64,000 nt of DNA from Elusimicrobiota bacterium (GCA_031274365.1 JAISQF010000019.1:1-64000); one strand, 5' to 3'. Shown: positions 55,001 through 63,118, numbered from the stretch's first letter. The notes: a model not told the origin generated them from the letters alone. Numbers and translations: made by a program.

Positions 55001-55409
55001 GGATTTTAGAAAACCTGAAAATAAAAAGGATGAATTGCCAAATAAAGCTGTAGTCGCGGGTAAGGATGAAAGCGAGTGGGTAATTATAGATGAAAACTAT
55101 AAATTTAAGTTTAGTTTGTTTAAAAATGATTTGATATATGTGAAGGATAAAGAGGGAGAAGAAAAGTTTGTGTATTTTAAAGGACTCCATAGAGGAACTG
55201 CAGCAATTACTGGAGTGGATCACCAAGAAATCCCCAAAAAACAAAATGAATGGACAAAAGGAAGTAAAACATTATTAGATTTTAGAAAATATCAAGTGGA
55301 CGTTCTTGGTAATCGCACGGAAGTAAAACATGAAAAAAGAATGCCCGCATATATAAATACTAAAAAATCCAAAAAGGACAAAAAATCTAAAAAGGACAAA
55401 AAACAGTGA
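52089..55409 (+). CDS. cas9: CRISPR-associated endonuclease Cas9 (type II-C)
   Basis: Cas9 cuts DNA matched by crRNA:tracrRNA. At 1106 residues it is in the compact II-C size range. RuvC-I has Asp9 in VLGLDIGIASIGWA, and the arginine-rich bridge helix is at about 59-90 (RREARGQRRRIERR). RuvC-II has Glu518 in IIIETANEL. The HNH domain has Asp598-His599 in EVDHIIPLSKS, with Asn613 and Asn622. RuvC-III has His737 and Asp740 in HHAKDAIVIA. All catalytic residues are intact, so the protein should be active. A predicted coiled coil spans about 815-860 (LNQKQKEIEAMIQK), and the protein ends in a tandem KKSKKDK tail rich in lysine. Its stop overlaps the cas1 GTG start. Confidence 0.97.
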   Translation: MEKRVLGLDIGIASIGWAIVDFDDKFNKDDENKENDKSGKIVKAGVRIFTRAETPKDRESLAKPRREARGQRRRIERRVERLKAVRELFIKHKLVSKEAIDISNQDNIYTKLNRTNGQDKDKENPAKVWQIRMEGLDRKLSNEEFAVVLTHLAKHRGYKSLRKSEAKDKKTGKMLQEIIKNKTKLTESNYRTIGEMFCKDEKYKAHKRNKGGEYINTASRELIEEEAKKIFDKQRQEGNNFASAEIEKEYLQIAFGQRPAGSVDKMVGFCALEKGEKRAPRDSYSAELFKVLDMINKTTFIEDTGEIKNFTQPEVLKIVEIAKNSREVTYAKIKKELNLKDSVKFSGVDYTKDAKSKGEKKVFVSMKTYHAIKSAIKNLSQEKWDNLENNTDLLDSIVDIIANLKEDEKIEIALKKIGIEQEIIEILLEFAFSKFNNLSFKALRKIRPFQLEGQNYTTACQSAGYSLKQEGEKGKFLRNPTDEEKISVPTVARALAQTRKVINALIREFGQFDQIIIETANELKNGKFARVEIEKGQKEFQAQKEKIFNELKEILKYNPDKKTQEKYRLWKEQDERSVYSGRKITIEDIKNTGTLEVDHIIPLSKSMDDSYNNKVVCFAKENQDKGNNIPFDYYKNKSDGTSWDEFTAIVNSMANMKFAKKKRLLAQTFDLEGFIKRNINDTRYATRYIKNFLDNNLEFTKNDSIGVKVQARSGGFISLLRHHWGVEKKREDTHLHHAKDAIVIACSTQGMVQCISEVSQKYENNRYRMGMIREETKERIPKPWEHFVEDVKEATKDIFVSFAPRHNVTGAAHKETIYSKKALEKLNQKQKEIEAMIQKTSDKKEIDRLKRELEDEKKKLNFVTVKKPLTDLGKNDIDNISCDKNCGLIKVLRDRMNEFNNDTKLAFAKPIYMPTNDPKKRDRIIIRSVTIKDYGKTGIEIRQGLAERGEMVRVDVFTKDNKYYLVPIYVSDFRKPENKKDELPNKAVVAGKDESEWVIIDENYKFKFSLFKNDLIYVKDKEGEEKFVYFKGLHRGTAAITGVDHQEIPKKQNEWTKGSKTLLDFRKYQVDVLGNRTEVKHEKRMPAYINTKKSKKDKKSKKDKKQ

Positions 55410-56302
55410 GCTGGCGAACAATATTTTTTCAAAACCCTTGTGCGCTAACTCTTAAAAATTCACAGTTGCATTGCAAATTTCAAGATATGACGGTTCGCGA
55501 TATTCCTTTAGAAGATATTTCGGTTATTGTTTTAGAATCAAATCAAATAAATTTAACATCCGCTTTAATATCGGAATGCGCTCAAAAAAATATAGTAATA
55601 TTTGCTTGCGACGCTTCGCATATGCCTTGCGGAATTTATATGCCTTTTAATCAGCACAGCAGGTTTAGTCAGATTGCAAATTCGCAAAGCAAATGGGACA
55701 TTGCGTTTAAGAATAGGATTTGGCAAAAAATTGTAAAGCAGAAAATACACAATCAAGCGGCTCTAATAAAAAAATATTCTTTTGATAATTATGAAATTTT
55801 AAAAGGCGCGCAAGGGAGAGTTCAGTCTGGGGACAAAACCAATTGTGAGGCTTTTGCCGCAAAAGTTTATTGGGAAAGTATATTTAATGAATTTCAAAGA
55901 AACGAAGATTCTGACATTAGAAATTCCGCTCTAAATTATGGATATGCAATTATTAGAGGGGCAGTTTCTCGGAGTTTAGCCGCAAGCGGTTTTATGATGT
56001 GCTTTGGAGTTCATCATTCAAACGACTTAAACGCTTTTAATTTATCCGATGATATTATGGAAGTTTTTAGACCTTTTGTAGATAATATTGTTATAAATAT
56101 TTTTAAGGACAATGATTTGGAAAAAGAACTTTCAAAAAACCACAAGCAGCTGCTTGTATCCGTATTGTCTTGTGATTGCATATTAAATTCTAAAAACAGT
56201 AATTTACTTACATCAATTAACAATACGGTAGAATCTTTTATGAATGCTTCTCGAGAATTAAATCCGGATAAACTTTTACTCCCGGAGTTTAGAGAACAAT
56301 AA
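55406..56302 (+). CDS. cas1: CRISPR-associated endonuclease Cas1 (type II)
   Basis: Cas1 integrates new spacers together with Cas2. The 298-residue protein has the N-terminal beta domain and the C-terminal alpha domain with metal ligands Glu148 (TNCEAFAAKVYW), His204 (FGVHHSNDLNAFNL) and Glu219 (DDIMEVFRPFVD), all present. These match Glu149, His205 and Glu220 of the Streptococcus protein. The start is GTG, overlapping the cas9 stop by 4 nt (GTGA), so the two are translationally coupled. cas2 follows after 2 nt. Confidence 0.96.
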   Translation: MSWRTIFFQNPCALTLKNSQLHCKFQDMTVRDIPLEDISVIVLESNQINLTSALISECAQKNIVIFACDASHMPCGIYMPFNQHSRFSQIANSQSKWDIAFKNRIWQKIVKQKIHNQAALIKKYSFDNYEILKGAQGRVQSGDKTNCEAFAAKVYWESIFNEFQRNEDSDIRNSALNYGYAIIRGAVSRSLAASGFMMCFGVHHSNDLNAFNLSDDIMEVFRPFVDNIVINIFKDNDLEKELSKNHKQLLVSVLSCDCILNSKNSNLLTSINNTVESFMNASRELNPDKLLLPEFREQ

Positions 56303-56304
56303 AA

Positions 56305-56625
56305 ATGGATGCGAGATTTATGAGAATTATTGTATTTTTTGATTTACCTACGGAAACCGCCGAAAACAGACGCGATGCGGCAAGATTTAGAAATGATTTG
56401 ATAAAAGACGGTTATTATATGCTGCAATATTCAGTTTATTGTCGAATATGCAGAGGACTGGACAGCTTGGATAAACATATAAGGAGACTTATGTCGCGCG
56501 TTCCGCCGGAAGGAAATGTAAGGGCTCTTGAGGTGACGGAAAAACAATATGGGAGAATGAAAATTATCTTAGGCAAAAAGCAAATTGTCGAAGAAATAGA
56601 TGATAGACAATTACTGCTATTTTAG
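56305..56625 (+). CDS. cas2: CRISPR-associated protein Cas2 (type II)
   Basis: A 106-residue ferredoxin-fold partner of Cas1 in spacer acquisition. It starts MDARFMRIIVFFDLPTET with the conserved Asp13, and contains GYYMLQYSVYCRI and the C-terminal VEEIDDRQLLLF typical of type II Cas2. Its last codons and TAG stop lie inside the first diverged repeat unit (56616-56651). No csn2 or cas4 follows, so the locus is subtype II-C. Confidence 0.95.
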   Translation: MDARFMRIIVFFDLPTETAENRRDAARFRNDLIKDGYYMLQYSVYCRICRGLDSLDKHIRRLMSRVPPEGNVRALEVTEKQYGRMKIILGKKQIVEEIDDRQLLLF

Positions 56626-56848
56626 TAAATATTTTCAAATACTATAAAAATCCTAAAACCCGATTCCAGCCCACATCGATTAGTATTTTAATAAACATTT
56701 ATTAATACTATAAAAATAAAAGGAATTAAAAGTTTGCGGATTAAGGGTTGTTTTAGTAGATATTTTCGAATACTATAAAAATTATATTGATGAGCAAAAT
56801 CCGATATGGACGGTTGTTTTAGTAAATATTTCCTCATACTATAAAAAT
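56616..56848 (+). CRISPR. Four diverged repeat units with 66-nt period: degenerate second CRISPR-like array
   Basis: Four 36-nt units lie at 56616-56651, 56682-56717, 56747-56782 and 56813-56848, separated by unrelated 30-, 29- and 30-nt sequences. End-to-end spacing is 66, 65 and 66 nt, the same as in the main array. All end with the invariant 13-mer ATACTATAAAAAT and share TTTTA(G/A)TA near the start. The middle differs between units. Units 3 and 4 begin GTTGTTTTAGTA, recalling type II repeats of the form GTT-TAG...AAAT, so their crRNA-sense strand would be plus, opposite to the main array. The repeat differs from the main one (about 15 of 36 positions agree). Unit 1 overlaps the cas2 stop codon. 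Alternatives are a tandem set of small hairpins (TAGTA...TACTA occurs in each) or a regulatory leader. Confidence 0.6.
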
Positions 56849-56851
56849 AGA

Positions 56852-56890
56852 AAACACAAAATGCATTGAATTATCAATGATTTTGTGTTT
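56852..56890. terminator. 17-bp hairpin between the diverged units and the main array
   Basis: AAACACAAAAT pairs with ATTTTGTGTTT (11 bp) and, past one bulged G, CATTGA pairs with TCAATG around an ATTA loop. On the minus strand it is followed by TCTATTTTTATAG, so it would terminate the main-array transcript before it reaches the cas genes. On the plus strand it could end transcripts from cas2 or the diverged units. It ends 4 nt before the first main repeat. Confidence 0.7.
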
Positions 56891-56894
56891 ATCT

Positions 56895-59800
56895 ATTTTA
56901 TCAGATCCGAGAGAGAAAGGAAACTATAACAGCACCAGATAGTCGAACTAATATCTCTTTATTTTATCAGATCCGAGAGAGAAAGGAAACTATAACGTAA
57001 AAATCTCTGATATTTCTTCAGTATCTATTTTATCAGATCCGAGAGAGAAAGGAAACTATAACATCTCGTCAATAAGTTCCTTTTGCGCCTCAATTTTATC
57101 AGATCCGAGAGAGAAAGGAAACTATAACGTGTCTTTGCAATACTTACAGTGATAAATTATTTTATCAGATCCGAGAGAGAAAGGAAACTATAACTCCAAA
57201 ATGTCAACGCTTTCTATTTTTACCATTTTATCAGATCCGAGAGAGAAAGGAAACTATAACTCCTGATTTTGCGACTTTGAGTTATCAGATATTTTATCAG
57301 ATCCGAGAGAGAAAGGAAACTATAACATCACTCCTTTCTGCCTTTAGTGCGTCCGCATTTTATCAGATCCGAGAGAGAAAGGAAACTATAACTGAAAAAA
57401 TGATTACAGCACTGCTCGGCGGATTTTATCAGATCCGAGAGAGAAAGGAAACTATAACTTATTCAAAAGGCATATTTTGTGATTGGATATTTTATCAGAT
57501 CCGAGAGAGAAAGGAAACTATAACAGTTTTTTAATGTTTATAGCATTGAATTTAATTTTATCAGATCCGAGAGAGAAAGGAAACTATAACTTTCTCTGCC
57601 TCTTCCGGCAGCTCATACGGATTTTATCAGATCCGAGAGAGAAAGGAAACTATAACGCGACCCCAGAGCAAATTCACAATCCTTTTATTTTATCAGATCC
57701 GAGAGAGAAAGGAAACTATAACTCAGGTTTTCTATAACTCCCGCCCTCAATAATTTTATCAGATCCGAGAGAGAAAGGAAACTATAACCGTATTCATTGA
57801 TAGACGAGGATGGCGACAAATTTTATCAGATCCGAGAGAGAAAGGAAACTATAACATCACGCTCGCACTCTTACGGCCTCTTCAGATTTTATCAGATCCG
57901 AGAGAGAAAGGAAACTATAACGAACAAGGAATAAATATGAACAAAGAATTTATTTTATCAGATCCGAGAGAGAAAGGAAACTATAACGCGTCTGGCGATG
58001 TCACTCCAAAGTGTGTTATTTTATCAGATCCGAGAGAGAAAGGAAACTATAACTATAAAGTCAATTCCCGTTATAATAAATTCATTTTATCAGATCCGAG
58101 AGAGAAAGGAAACTATAACCGAGACTTTGTTTATATCCCGTTCCCTTTTATTTTATCAGATCCGAGAGAGAAAGGAAACTATAACGCTTATCGCGGCGAC
58201 AATAAAAATTACATTATTTTATCAGATCCGAGAGAGAAAGGAAACTATAACATTAAATCGTCCGACTTATAAAGACATTGAATTTTATCAGATCCGAGAG
58301 AGAAAGGAAACTATAACAGCAGAGCCGATAAGCGCACTGTATGAAAGATTTTATCAGATCCGAGAGAGAAAGGAAACTATAACTAAAGGTCGGGCAAGCA
58401 GCGCAGGAGACAAATTTTATCAGATCCGAGAGAGAAAGGAAACTATAACTTGAATTGGTTCTATATGTATTCCACTAAAATTTTATCAGATCCGAGAGAG
58501 AAAGGAAACTATAACCATTATCTTTTTCTCCCCCGTCAATCAAATATTTTATCAGATCCGAGAGAGAAAGGAAACTATAACTCATATTTCCAAGCGGGCG
58601 CGTAATCGTCGGATTTTATCAGATCCGAGAGAGAAAGGAAACTATAACATTTTTGTTTTGCTCCTCTAATTCTTTTTTATTTTATCAGATCCGAGAGAGA
58701 AAGGAAACTATAACGCTCCTGTCGCGTAATTTAAGAAACCTCCGATTTTATCAGATCCGAGAGAGAAAGGAAACTATAACAGACAAAAACGAAATATATT
58801 TAGAGATGTTATTTTATCAGATCCGAGAGAGAAAGGAAACTATAACTGTTAAAAAACTTCATAGTCTTATGCCTCCATTTTATCAGATCCGAGAGAGAAA
58901 GGAAACTATAACTATGCCTCTTTAATATTAAGGACAGACGAAATTTTATCAGATCCGAGAGAGAAAGGAAACTATAACGGAAAAAACTGATAATACGAAA
59001 TTTGGAGATTTTATCAGATCCGAGAGAGAAAGGAAACTATAACGGTCGTCGGGGTTTGCCGCCTGCCCGCCAGATTTTATCAGATCCGAGAGAGAAAGGA
59101 AACTATAACTTATCCAATGACCTATGCTAATATAGTCCTATTTTATCAGATCCGAGAGAGAAAGGAAACTATAACCTATCCAATGACCTATGTTAATATA
59201 GTCCTATTTTATCAGATCCGAGAGAGAAAGGAAACTATAACCAAAAAACGCCCGTGCAACGAACATCATAAATTTTATCAGATCCGAGAGAGAAAGGAAA
59301 CTATAACCTTCGCAAATCATAATTGAGAAAGTCTTGAATTTTATCAGATCCGAGAGAGAAAGGAAACTATAACGATGTTTTTATGGTTTGTCGTCGGTTG
59401 GTTATTTTATCAGATCCGAGAGAGAAAGGAAACTATAACCACTGACGGCTCAACATAAGTGATTTTTAGATTTTATCAGATCCGAGAGAGAAAGGAAACT
59501 ATAACAAGTTATCAGCGATCACGTTATGATCCCCCATTTTATCAGATCCGAGAGAGAAAGGAAACTATAACCTATTTTAGCGGCAGGGATGGGCTGTTGA
59601 GATTTTATCAGATCCGAGAGAGAAAGGAAACTATAACACTCGACGAGCTAAACACATTGACATTATAATTTTATCAGATCCGAGAGAGAAAGGAAACTAT
59701 AACAAACAAAATACAGAGGCGTTTTGTAATGCCATTTTATCAGATCCGAGAGAGAAAGGAAACTATAACAATCAGTTGCAACGGTTGTTCGGGAAGTTGA

Positions 59801-60037
59801 TTTTATCAGATCCGAGAGAGAAAGGAAACTATAACTCTGTTAATATATACTCGTTTAATGTCGCCATTTTATCAGATCCGAGAGAGAAAGGAAACTATAA
59901 CAGAAACGCAAGTTATAAGTGTTTATTATAAATTTTATCAGATCCGAGAGAGAAAGGAAACTATAACTGAGTTTTGTTTGTTCGTCTGTTAATCCCAATT
60001 TTATCAGATCCGAGAGAGAAAGGAATTTATCTATAAG
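56895..60037 (-). CRISPR. Main type II-C CRISPR array, 48 repeats and 47 spacers
   Basis: Repeats of 36 nt start at 56895 and recur every 66 nt. On the plus strand they read ATTTTATCAGATCCGAGAG...GGAAACTATAAC. Spacers are 30 nt, with 31 nt at 57789-57819 and 58582-58612 and 29 nt at 58979-59007. The crRNA-sense strand is minus: it begins GTTATAG as type II repeats do and pairs with the tracrRNA anti-repeat. Each repeat then ends CTGATAAAAT, an extended -10 (TG-N-TAAAAT), so every spacer may have its own promoter as in Neisseria. All repeats are identical as far as I checked except the rightmost (59998-60037), which has a 4-nt insertion and a changed first base. The spacers at 59110-59139 and 59176-59205 differ at only two bases. 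Confidence 0.97.
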
Positions 60038-60117
60038 ATTTTTATCAAAAAAACAGACAACAAATTATCATTGCCCACAACATTCTGCACATCTTTCAAG
60101 TATTTAATAAAACCCGA
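60038..60117 (-). promoter_or_regulatory. Transcription-proximal flank of the array
   Basis: Between the nrdJ stop and the array the minus strand ends in TGATAAAAAT (60047-60038), nearly the same as the last ten bases of each repeat. It thus looks like an extra -10 element placed one repeat-length upstream of the first spacer promoter. No strong terminator for nrdJ is visible here, so read-through from nrdJ into the array is also possible. Confidence 0.4.
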
Positions 60118-62460
60118 TCAAGAACACCTTGAATATCCGCAAGCGTTGCATTTAACGCACCCTTCGGAAAAAGAAAGCATCTCTCCGCAATCGGGGCATT
60201 GAGGGCATGCGCCGCTAAAATTGTCATTTCTTTTATATTCAGTTTCGGGTTCGAGATATTTCGGTTCATGCTCATAGGTATTTCCATTTGCAATTTTAGA
60301 AATAGCAAACAATTCCGGACTTGATTTCTCGCTTTTATAATTTTCTAAAACCCTCGCCACCGCGTCGGCGCAAGAAAGAACGGCCCCGCCTTCAGACATT
60401 ATAGGATTAGGACATCTTATTCCTTTCAACTGTTCTATTATTGAATCCAAATCCACATTCGAGCGCAAAGCCAAAGAAACCAGTCGCCCGATAGCCTCCG
60501 TTTGAGAATTAGGACAGCCGCCCGATTTTCCCAAACGCATAAACATTTCGCACGCGCCTTTATCATCTTCATTTATAGTCACATACATTCTTTGACAGCC
60601 GGTATTGACTAAATAAGTATAACCTATGGTTTTATTCGGTCTTATTCTCGGCTTTTTCTTTTCATCATCTTTATCAACTTTAGTTTCGCTTTTTTTGGCT
60701 AAATTTAAAACTTGCATGTCGCGGCTGCCGTCGCGATAGACCGTTATACCTTTGCAGCCCATTTCATAAGAAAGAATATAAACTTTTTCCACATCTTCTT
60801 TTGAAGCGGAATTTGGAAAATTGACGGTTTTTGAGACAGCATTATCCGTCCATTGCTGAAAAGCCGCCTGCATTTTTACATGTTGCTCGGGCGTGATGTC
60901 ATGAGCTGTCGCAAAAACTTTTCTAAAATGCTCCGGCACTTCTTCTATATGACTTACGCTTCCGCTCCTTGAAATTTTATCCATAATCTCAGGCGAATAA
61001 AATCCGTTTTCTTTAGCGACTTTTTCAAAATACGGATTTATTATATACATTTCATCTTTATCTAAACATTGTTCTCTTTTATAAACAAGAGCAAAAATCG
61101 GCTCTATTCCTCCCGACGCTCCCGCTATCAACCCTATAGTTCCCGTCGGCGCTATAGTCGTAATCGTCGCATTTCTCATTGGCTTACCGTCGGCATATAC
61201 GCTGTCTTTGAAATTTGGAAACGCTCCTCTTTCCAAAGCCAAATTCTGCGAAGCCTCATGAGATTTAATCTCAATAAATTTCATAACTTTTTGCGCCAAA
61301 TCAAAAGATTCCTGGCTGCCGTAAGGTATTTCCATAAACAAAAGCATATCCGCCCAGCCCATAATTCCAAGACCTATTTTTCTATTTGCACGCGTAGTTT
61401 TTGCTATTTGCGACATCGGATATTTATTCATATCAATTACATTATCAAGAAAATGAACGGCTTTTACAACAACTTCGCCAAGTCTATCCCAATCAACTTT
61501 TTTATTTTTTACAAATTTACCTAAATTTATCGAGCCCAAATTACAAGATTCGTATGGCAGCAAAGGCTGCTCGCCGCAAGGATTTGTCGCCTCTATCTTT
61601 CCTATTTTAGGAGTGGGATTTTTATCATTCATTCTGTCGATAAAAACTATTCCCGGCTCGCCGTTTTTCCACGACTGATCGACTATCTTATCAAAGACCT
61701 CTTTGGCTTTAAGTTTGCCGACGCTTTGTCCCGTCCGAGGATTATACAAATCATAAAAAGCGTCCTCTTTTAACGCTTTCATAAATTCGTCCGTAACCGC
61801 CACAGAAATATTGAAATTGTTTAACGCAGCGTTTTCATTTTTACATGAGATAAAATCCAAAATGTCCGGATGATCTATGCGCAACATTCCCATATTTGCG
61901 CCGCGCCGCGTCCCGCCTTGCTTTATTGCTTCCGTAGCGGAATTAAAAACATGCATAAAAGAAACGGGTCCCGACGAGACTCCGCTTGTAGAGCACACGC
62001 TGTCTTTATTTGGACGAAGTCTTGAAAAAGAAAATCCCGTCCCCCCGCCCGATTTATGTATGAGGGCCGTATTTTTTAGAGTTTCAAAAATTGAATCCAT
62101 AGAATCCTCAACTGGCAAAACAAAACAAGCCGAAAGCTGCTGAAGATGTCTGCCGGCATTCATCAAAGTCGGCGAATTAGGTAAAAAATCTAAAGAAACT
62201 ATAAGCCTATAAAATTCTTCAGCCAATTTATCCGTATTGGCTTGCTTATCATAAATTTTATCCGCTTGAGCGATATTATGCGCAACTCTATAAAACATTT
62301 CCTGAGGAGTTTCCAAAATCTCCCCGTCAACGTTTTTTTTGAGATACCGCTTTTGCAAAACGGTTAAAGCGTTTTTGTCTAAAGCAATATCGCTGTCAGA
62401 AATAATATTTGCCTTGGCGCTTGCGCTGTTTTTTTTCTTTTTACCTTTAATTTCTCTCAT
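60118..62460 (-). CDS. nrdJ: Adenosylcobalamin-dependent ribonucleoside-diphosphate reductase (class II)
   Basis: Makes deoxyribonucleotides using a B12 radical, independent of oxygen. The 780-residue protein has the N-terminal Cys in LSACFVLPVEDSMDSIF, the substrate-site NPCGEQPLLPYESCNLGSINL region with a catalytic Cys, and PTGTIGLIAGASGGIEP. The C-terminal tail is cysteine-rich (CPQCPDCGEML, KCNACGYSRC) and holds the redox-shuttle pair and probably zinc. This tail and the length fit the NrdJ type of Thermotoga and many anaerobes. It follows nrdR by 63 nt and ends just before the CRISPR array. Confidence 0.94.
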   Translation of the reverse strand: MREIKGKKKKNSASAKANIISDSDIALDKNALTVLQKRYLKKNVDGEILETPQEMFYRVAHNIAQADKIYDKQANTDKLAEEFYRLIVSLDFLPNSPTLMNAGRHLQQLSACFVLPVEDSMDSIFETLKNTALIHKSGGGTGFSFSRLRPNKDSVCSTSGVSSGPVSFMHVFNSATEAIKQGGTRRGANMGMLRIDHPDILDFISCKNENAALNNFNISVAVTDEFMKALKEDAFYDLYNPRTGQSVGKLKAKEVFDKIVDQSWKNGEPGIVFIDRMNDKNPTPKIGKIEATNPCGEQPLLPYESCNLGSINLGKFVKNKKVDWDRLGEVVVKAVHFLDNVIDMNKYPMSQIAKTTRANRKIGLGIMGWADMLLFMEIPYGSQESFDLAQKVMKFIEIKSHEASQNLALERGAFPNFKDSVYADGKPMRNATITTIAPTGTIGLIAGASGGIEPIFALVYKREQCLDKDEMYIINPYFEKVAKENGFYSPEIMDKISRSGSVSHIEEVPEHFRKVFATAHDITPEQHVKMQAAFQQWTDNAVSKTVNFPNSASKEDVEKVYILSYEMGCKGITVYRDGSRDMQVLNLAKKSETKVDKDDEKKKPRIRPNKTIGYTYLVNTGCQRMYVTINEDDKGACEMFMRLGKSGGCPNSQTEAIGRLVSLALRSNVDLDSIIEQLKGIRCPNPIMSEGGAVLSCADAVARVLENYKSEKSSPELFAISKIANGNTYEHEPKYLEPETEYKRNDNFSGACPQCPDCGEMLSFSEGCVKCNACGYSRCS

Positions 62461-62505
62461 AAAATTCCCTCTTTTTTTATTTTTATCCTTATTTTAATTT
62501 TTATT

Positions 62506-62519
62506 TGCCGGCGCCGGCA
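62506..62519. promoter_or_regulatory. GC-rich perfect palindrome between nrdR and nrdJ
   Basis: TGCCGGCGCCGGCA is a perfect 14-bp dyad in an otherwise AT-rich gap of 63 nt, 5 nt after the nrdR stop and 46 nt before the nrdJ start. It could be a protein-binding site or, in RNA, a small hairpin. No T-run follows on the minus strand, so it is not a typical terminator. Confidence 0.5.
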
Positions 62520-62523
62520 CAAT

Positions 62524-63027
62524 TTAATACTTTTCTTTTATAAAAGCCTTTTCTTTTAATTTTTCTCTTCTCAAATGTTCTCTCTTAAGTTTTTTCAACT
62601 CTTCCATAAAAGTGTCAATATCCGCAAATTTTTTATAAACGGAAGCAAATCGTATATAAGCCACCAAATCTATGTCATAAAGTTTTTCAAGTATTTTTTC
62701 GCCAATTACATTCGAAGGGATTTCCATAATATATTCTTTGGCAAGATCGCTTTCAATTTCATCAACTATGATGTCCAGAGTTTCCACAGCTACCGGCCTT
62801 TTTTCGAGCGCCCGCGCAATTCCTTCCCTTAACTTTTTTATATCAAAAACTTCTCTTTTTTGATCGGATTTTACGACCATTATTGAAAAATCTTCTAATC
62901 TCTCGAATGTGGTATATCTCTTTTTGCATTCCAAACATTCCCTGCGTCTCCTAACGGCCGAAGTCTGCTCTATAGGGCGCGAGTCTAAAACTTGATCGTT
63001 AAAACTTCCGCAAAATGGACACTTCAT
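62524..63027 (-). CDS. nrdR: Transcriptional repressor NrdR
   Basis: NrdR senses ATP/dATP and represses ribonucleotide reductase genes. From the chosen ATG it has 167 residues: an N-terminal zinc ribbon (MKCPFCGSFNDQVLDSRP and RRRRECLECKKRYTTFE) followed by the ATP-cone domain (VVKSDQKREVFDIKKLREGIARAL). I start at 63027 because NrdR proteins begin MKCPFC and GGAGTG lies just upstream. An in-frame ATG 21 codons earlier adds sequence foreign to the family. It is followed by nrdJ, its expected target. Confidence 0.95.
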   Translation of the reverse strand: MKCPFCGSFNDQVLDSRPIEQTSAVRRRRECLECKKRYTTFERLEDFSIMVVKSDQKREVFDIKKLREGIARALEKRPVAVETLDIIVDEIESDLAKEYIMEIPSNVIGEKILEKLYDIDLVAYIRFASVYKKFADIDTFMEELKKLKREHLRREKLKEKAFIKEKY

Positions 63028-63089
63028 TTTCACTCCAAACATAAGATTAAAACTACAAACAAATACCCCTACAGGTTGTATGGACGGCA

Positions 63090-63118
63090 ATACTACAACA
63101 TATATCTTGATATGTCAA
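63090..63118 (-). promoter_or_regulatory. nrdR-nrdJ promoter with NrdR-box-like site in the spacer
   Basis: On the minus strand TTGACA (63118-63113), 17 nt, then TAGTAT (63095-63090). The spacer carries TCAAGATATATGTTGT (63110-63095), which agrees with about 11 of 16 positions of the NrdR-box consensus (acaCwAtATaTwGtgt). A repressor bound there would block RNA polymerase, giving autoregulation. The consensus is from memory and no second box of the usual pair was found. Confidence 0.45.

Noticed and set aside
56623-56840. The diverged units as ordinary Rho-independent terminators of cas2
   Set aside because: The TAGTA/TACTA stems are only five base pairs in three of four units and are not followed by T-runs on the plus strand. 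The 66-nt spacing is unexplained by termination.
57277-59668. Several plus-strand open frames of 69-151 codons with a repeating F-Y-Q-I-R-E-R-K-E-T-I-T or I-L-S-D-P-R-E-K pattern
   Set aside because: They are translations of the 36-nt CRISPR repeats, which happen to lack stops in two frames. They have no ribosome sites and vary with the spacers.
60096-60308. Minus-strand 70-codon frame at the end of nrdJ
   Set aside because: It lies in another frame of the clearly conserved NrdJ C-terminus and has no independent support.
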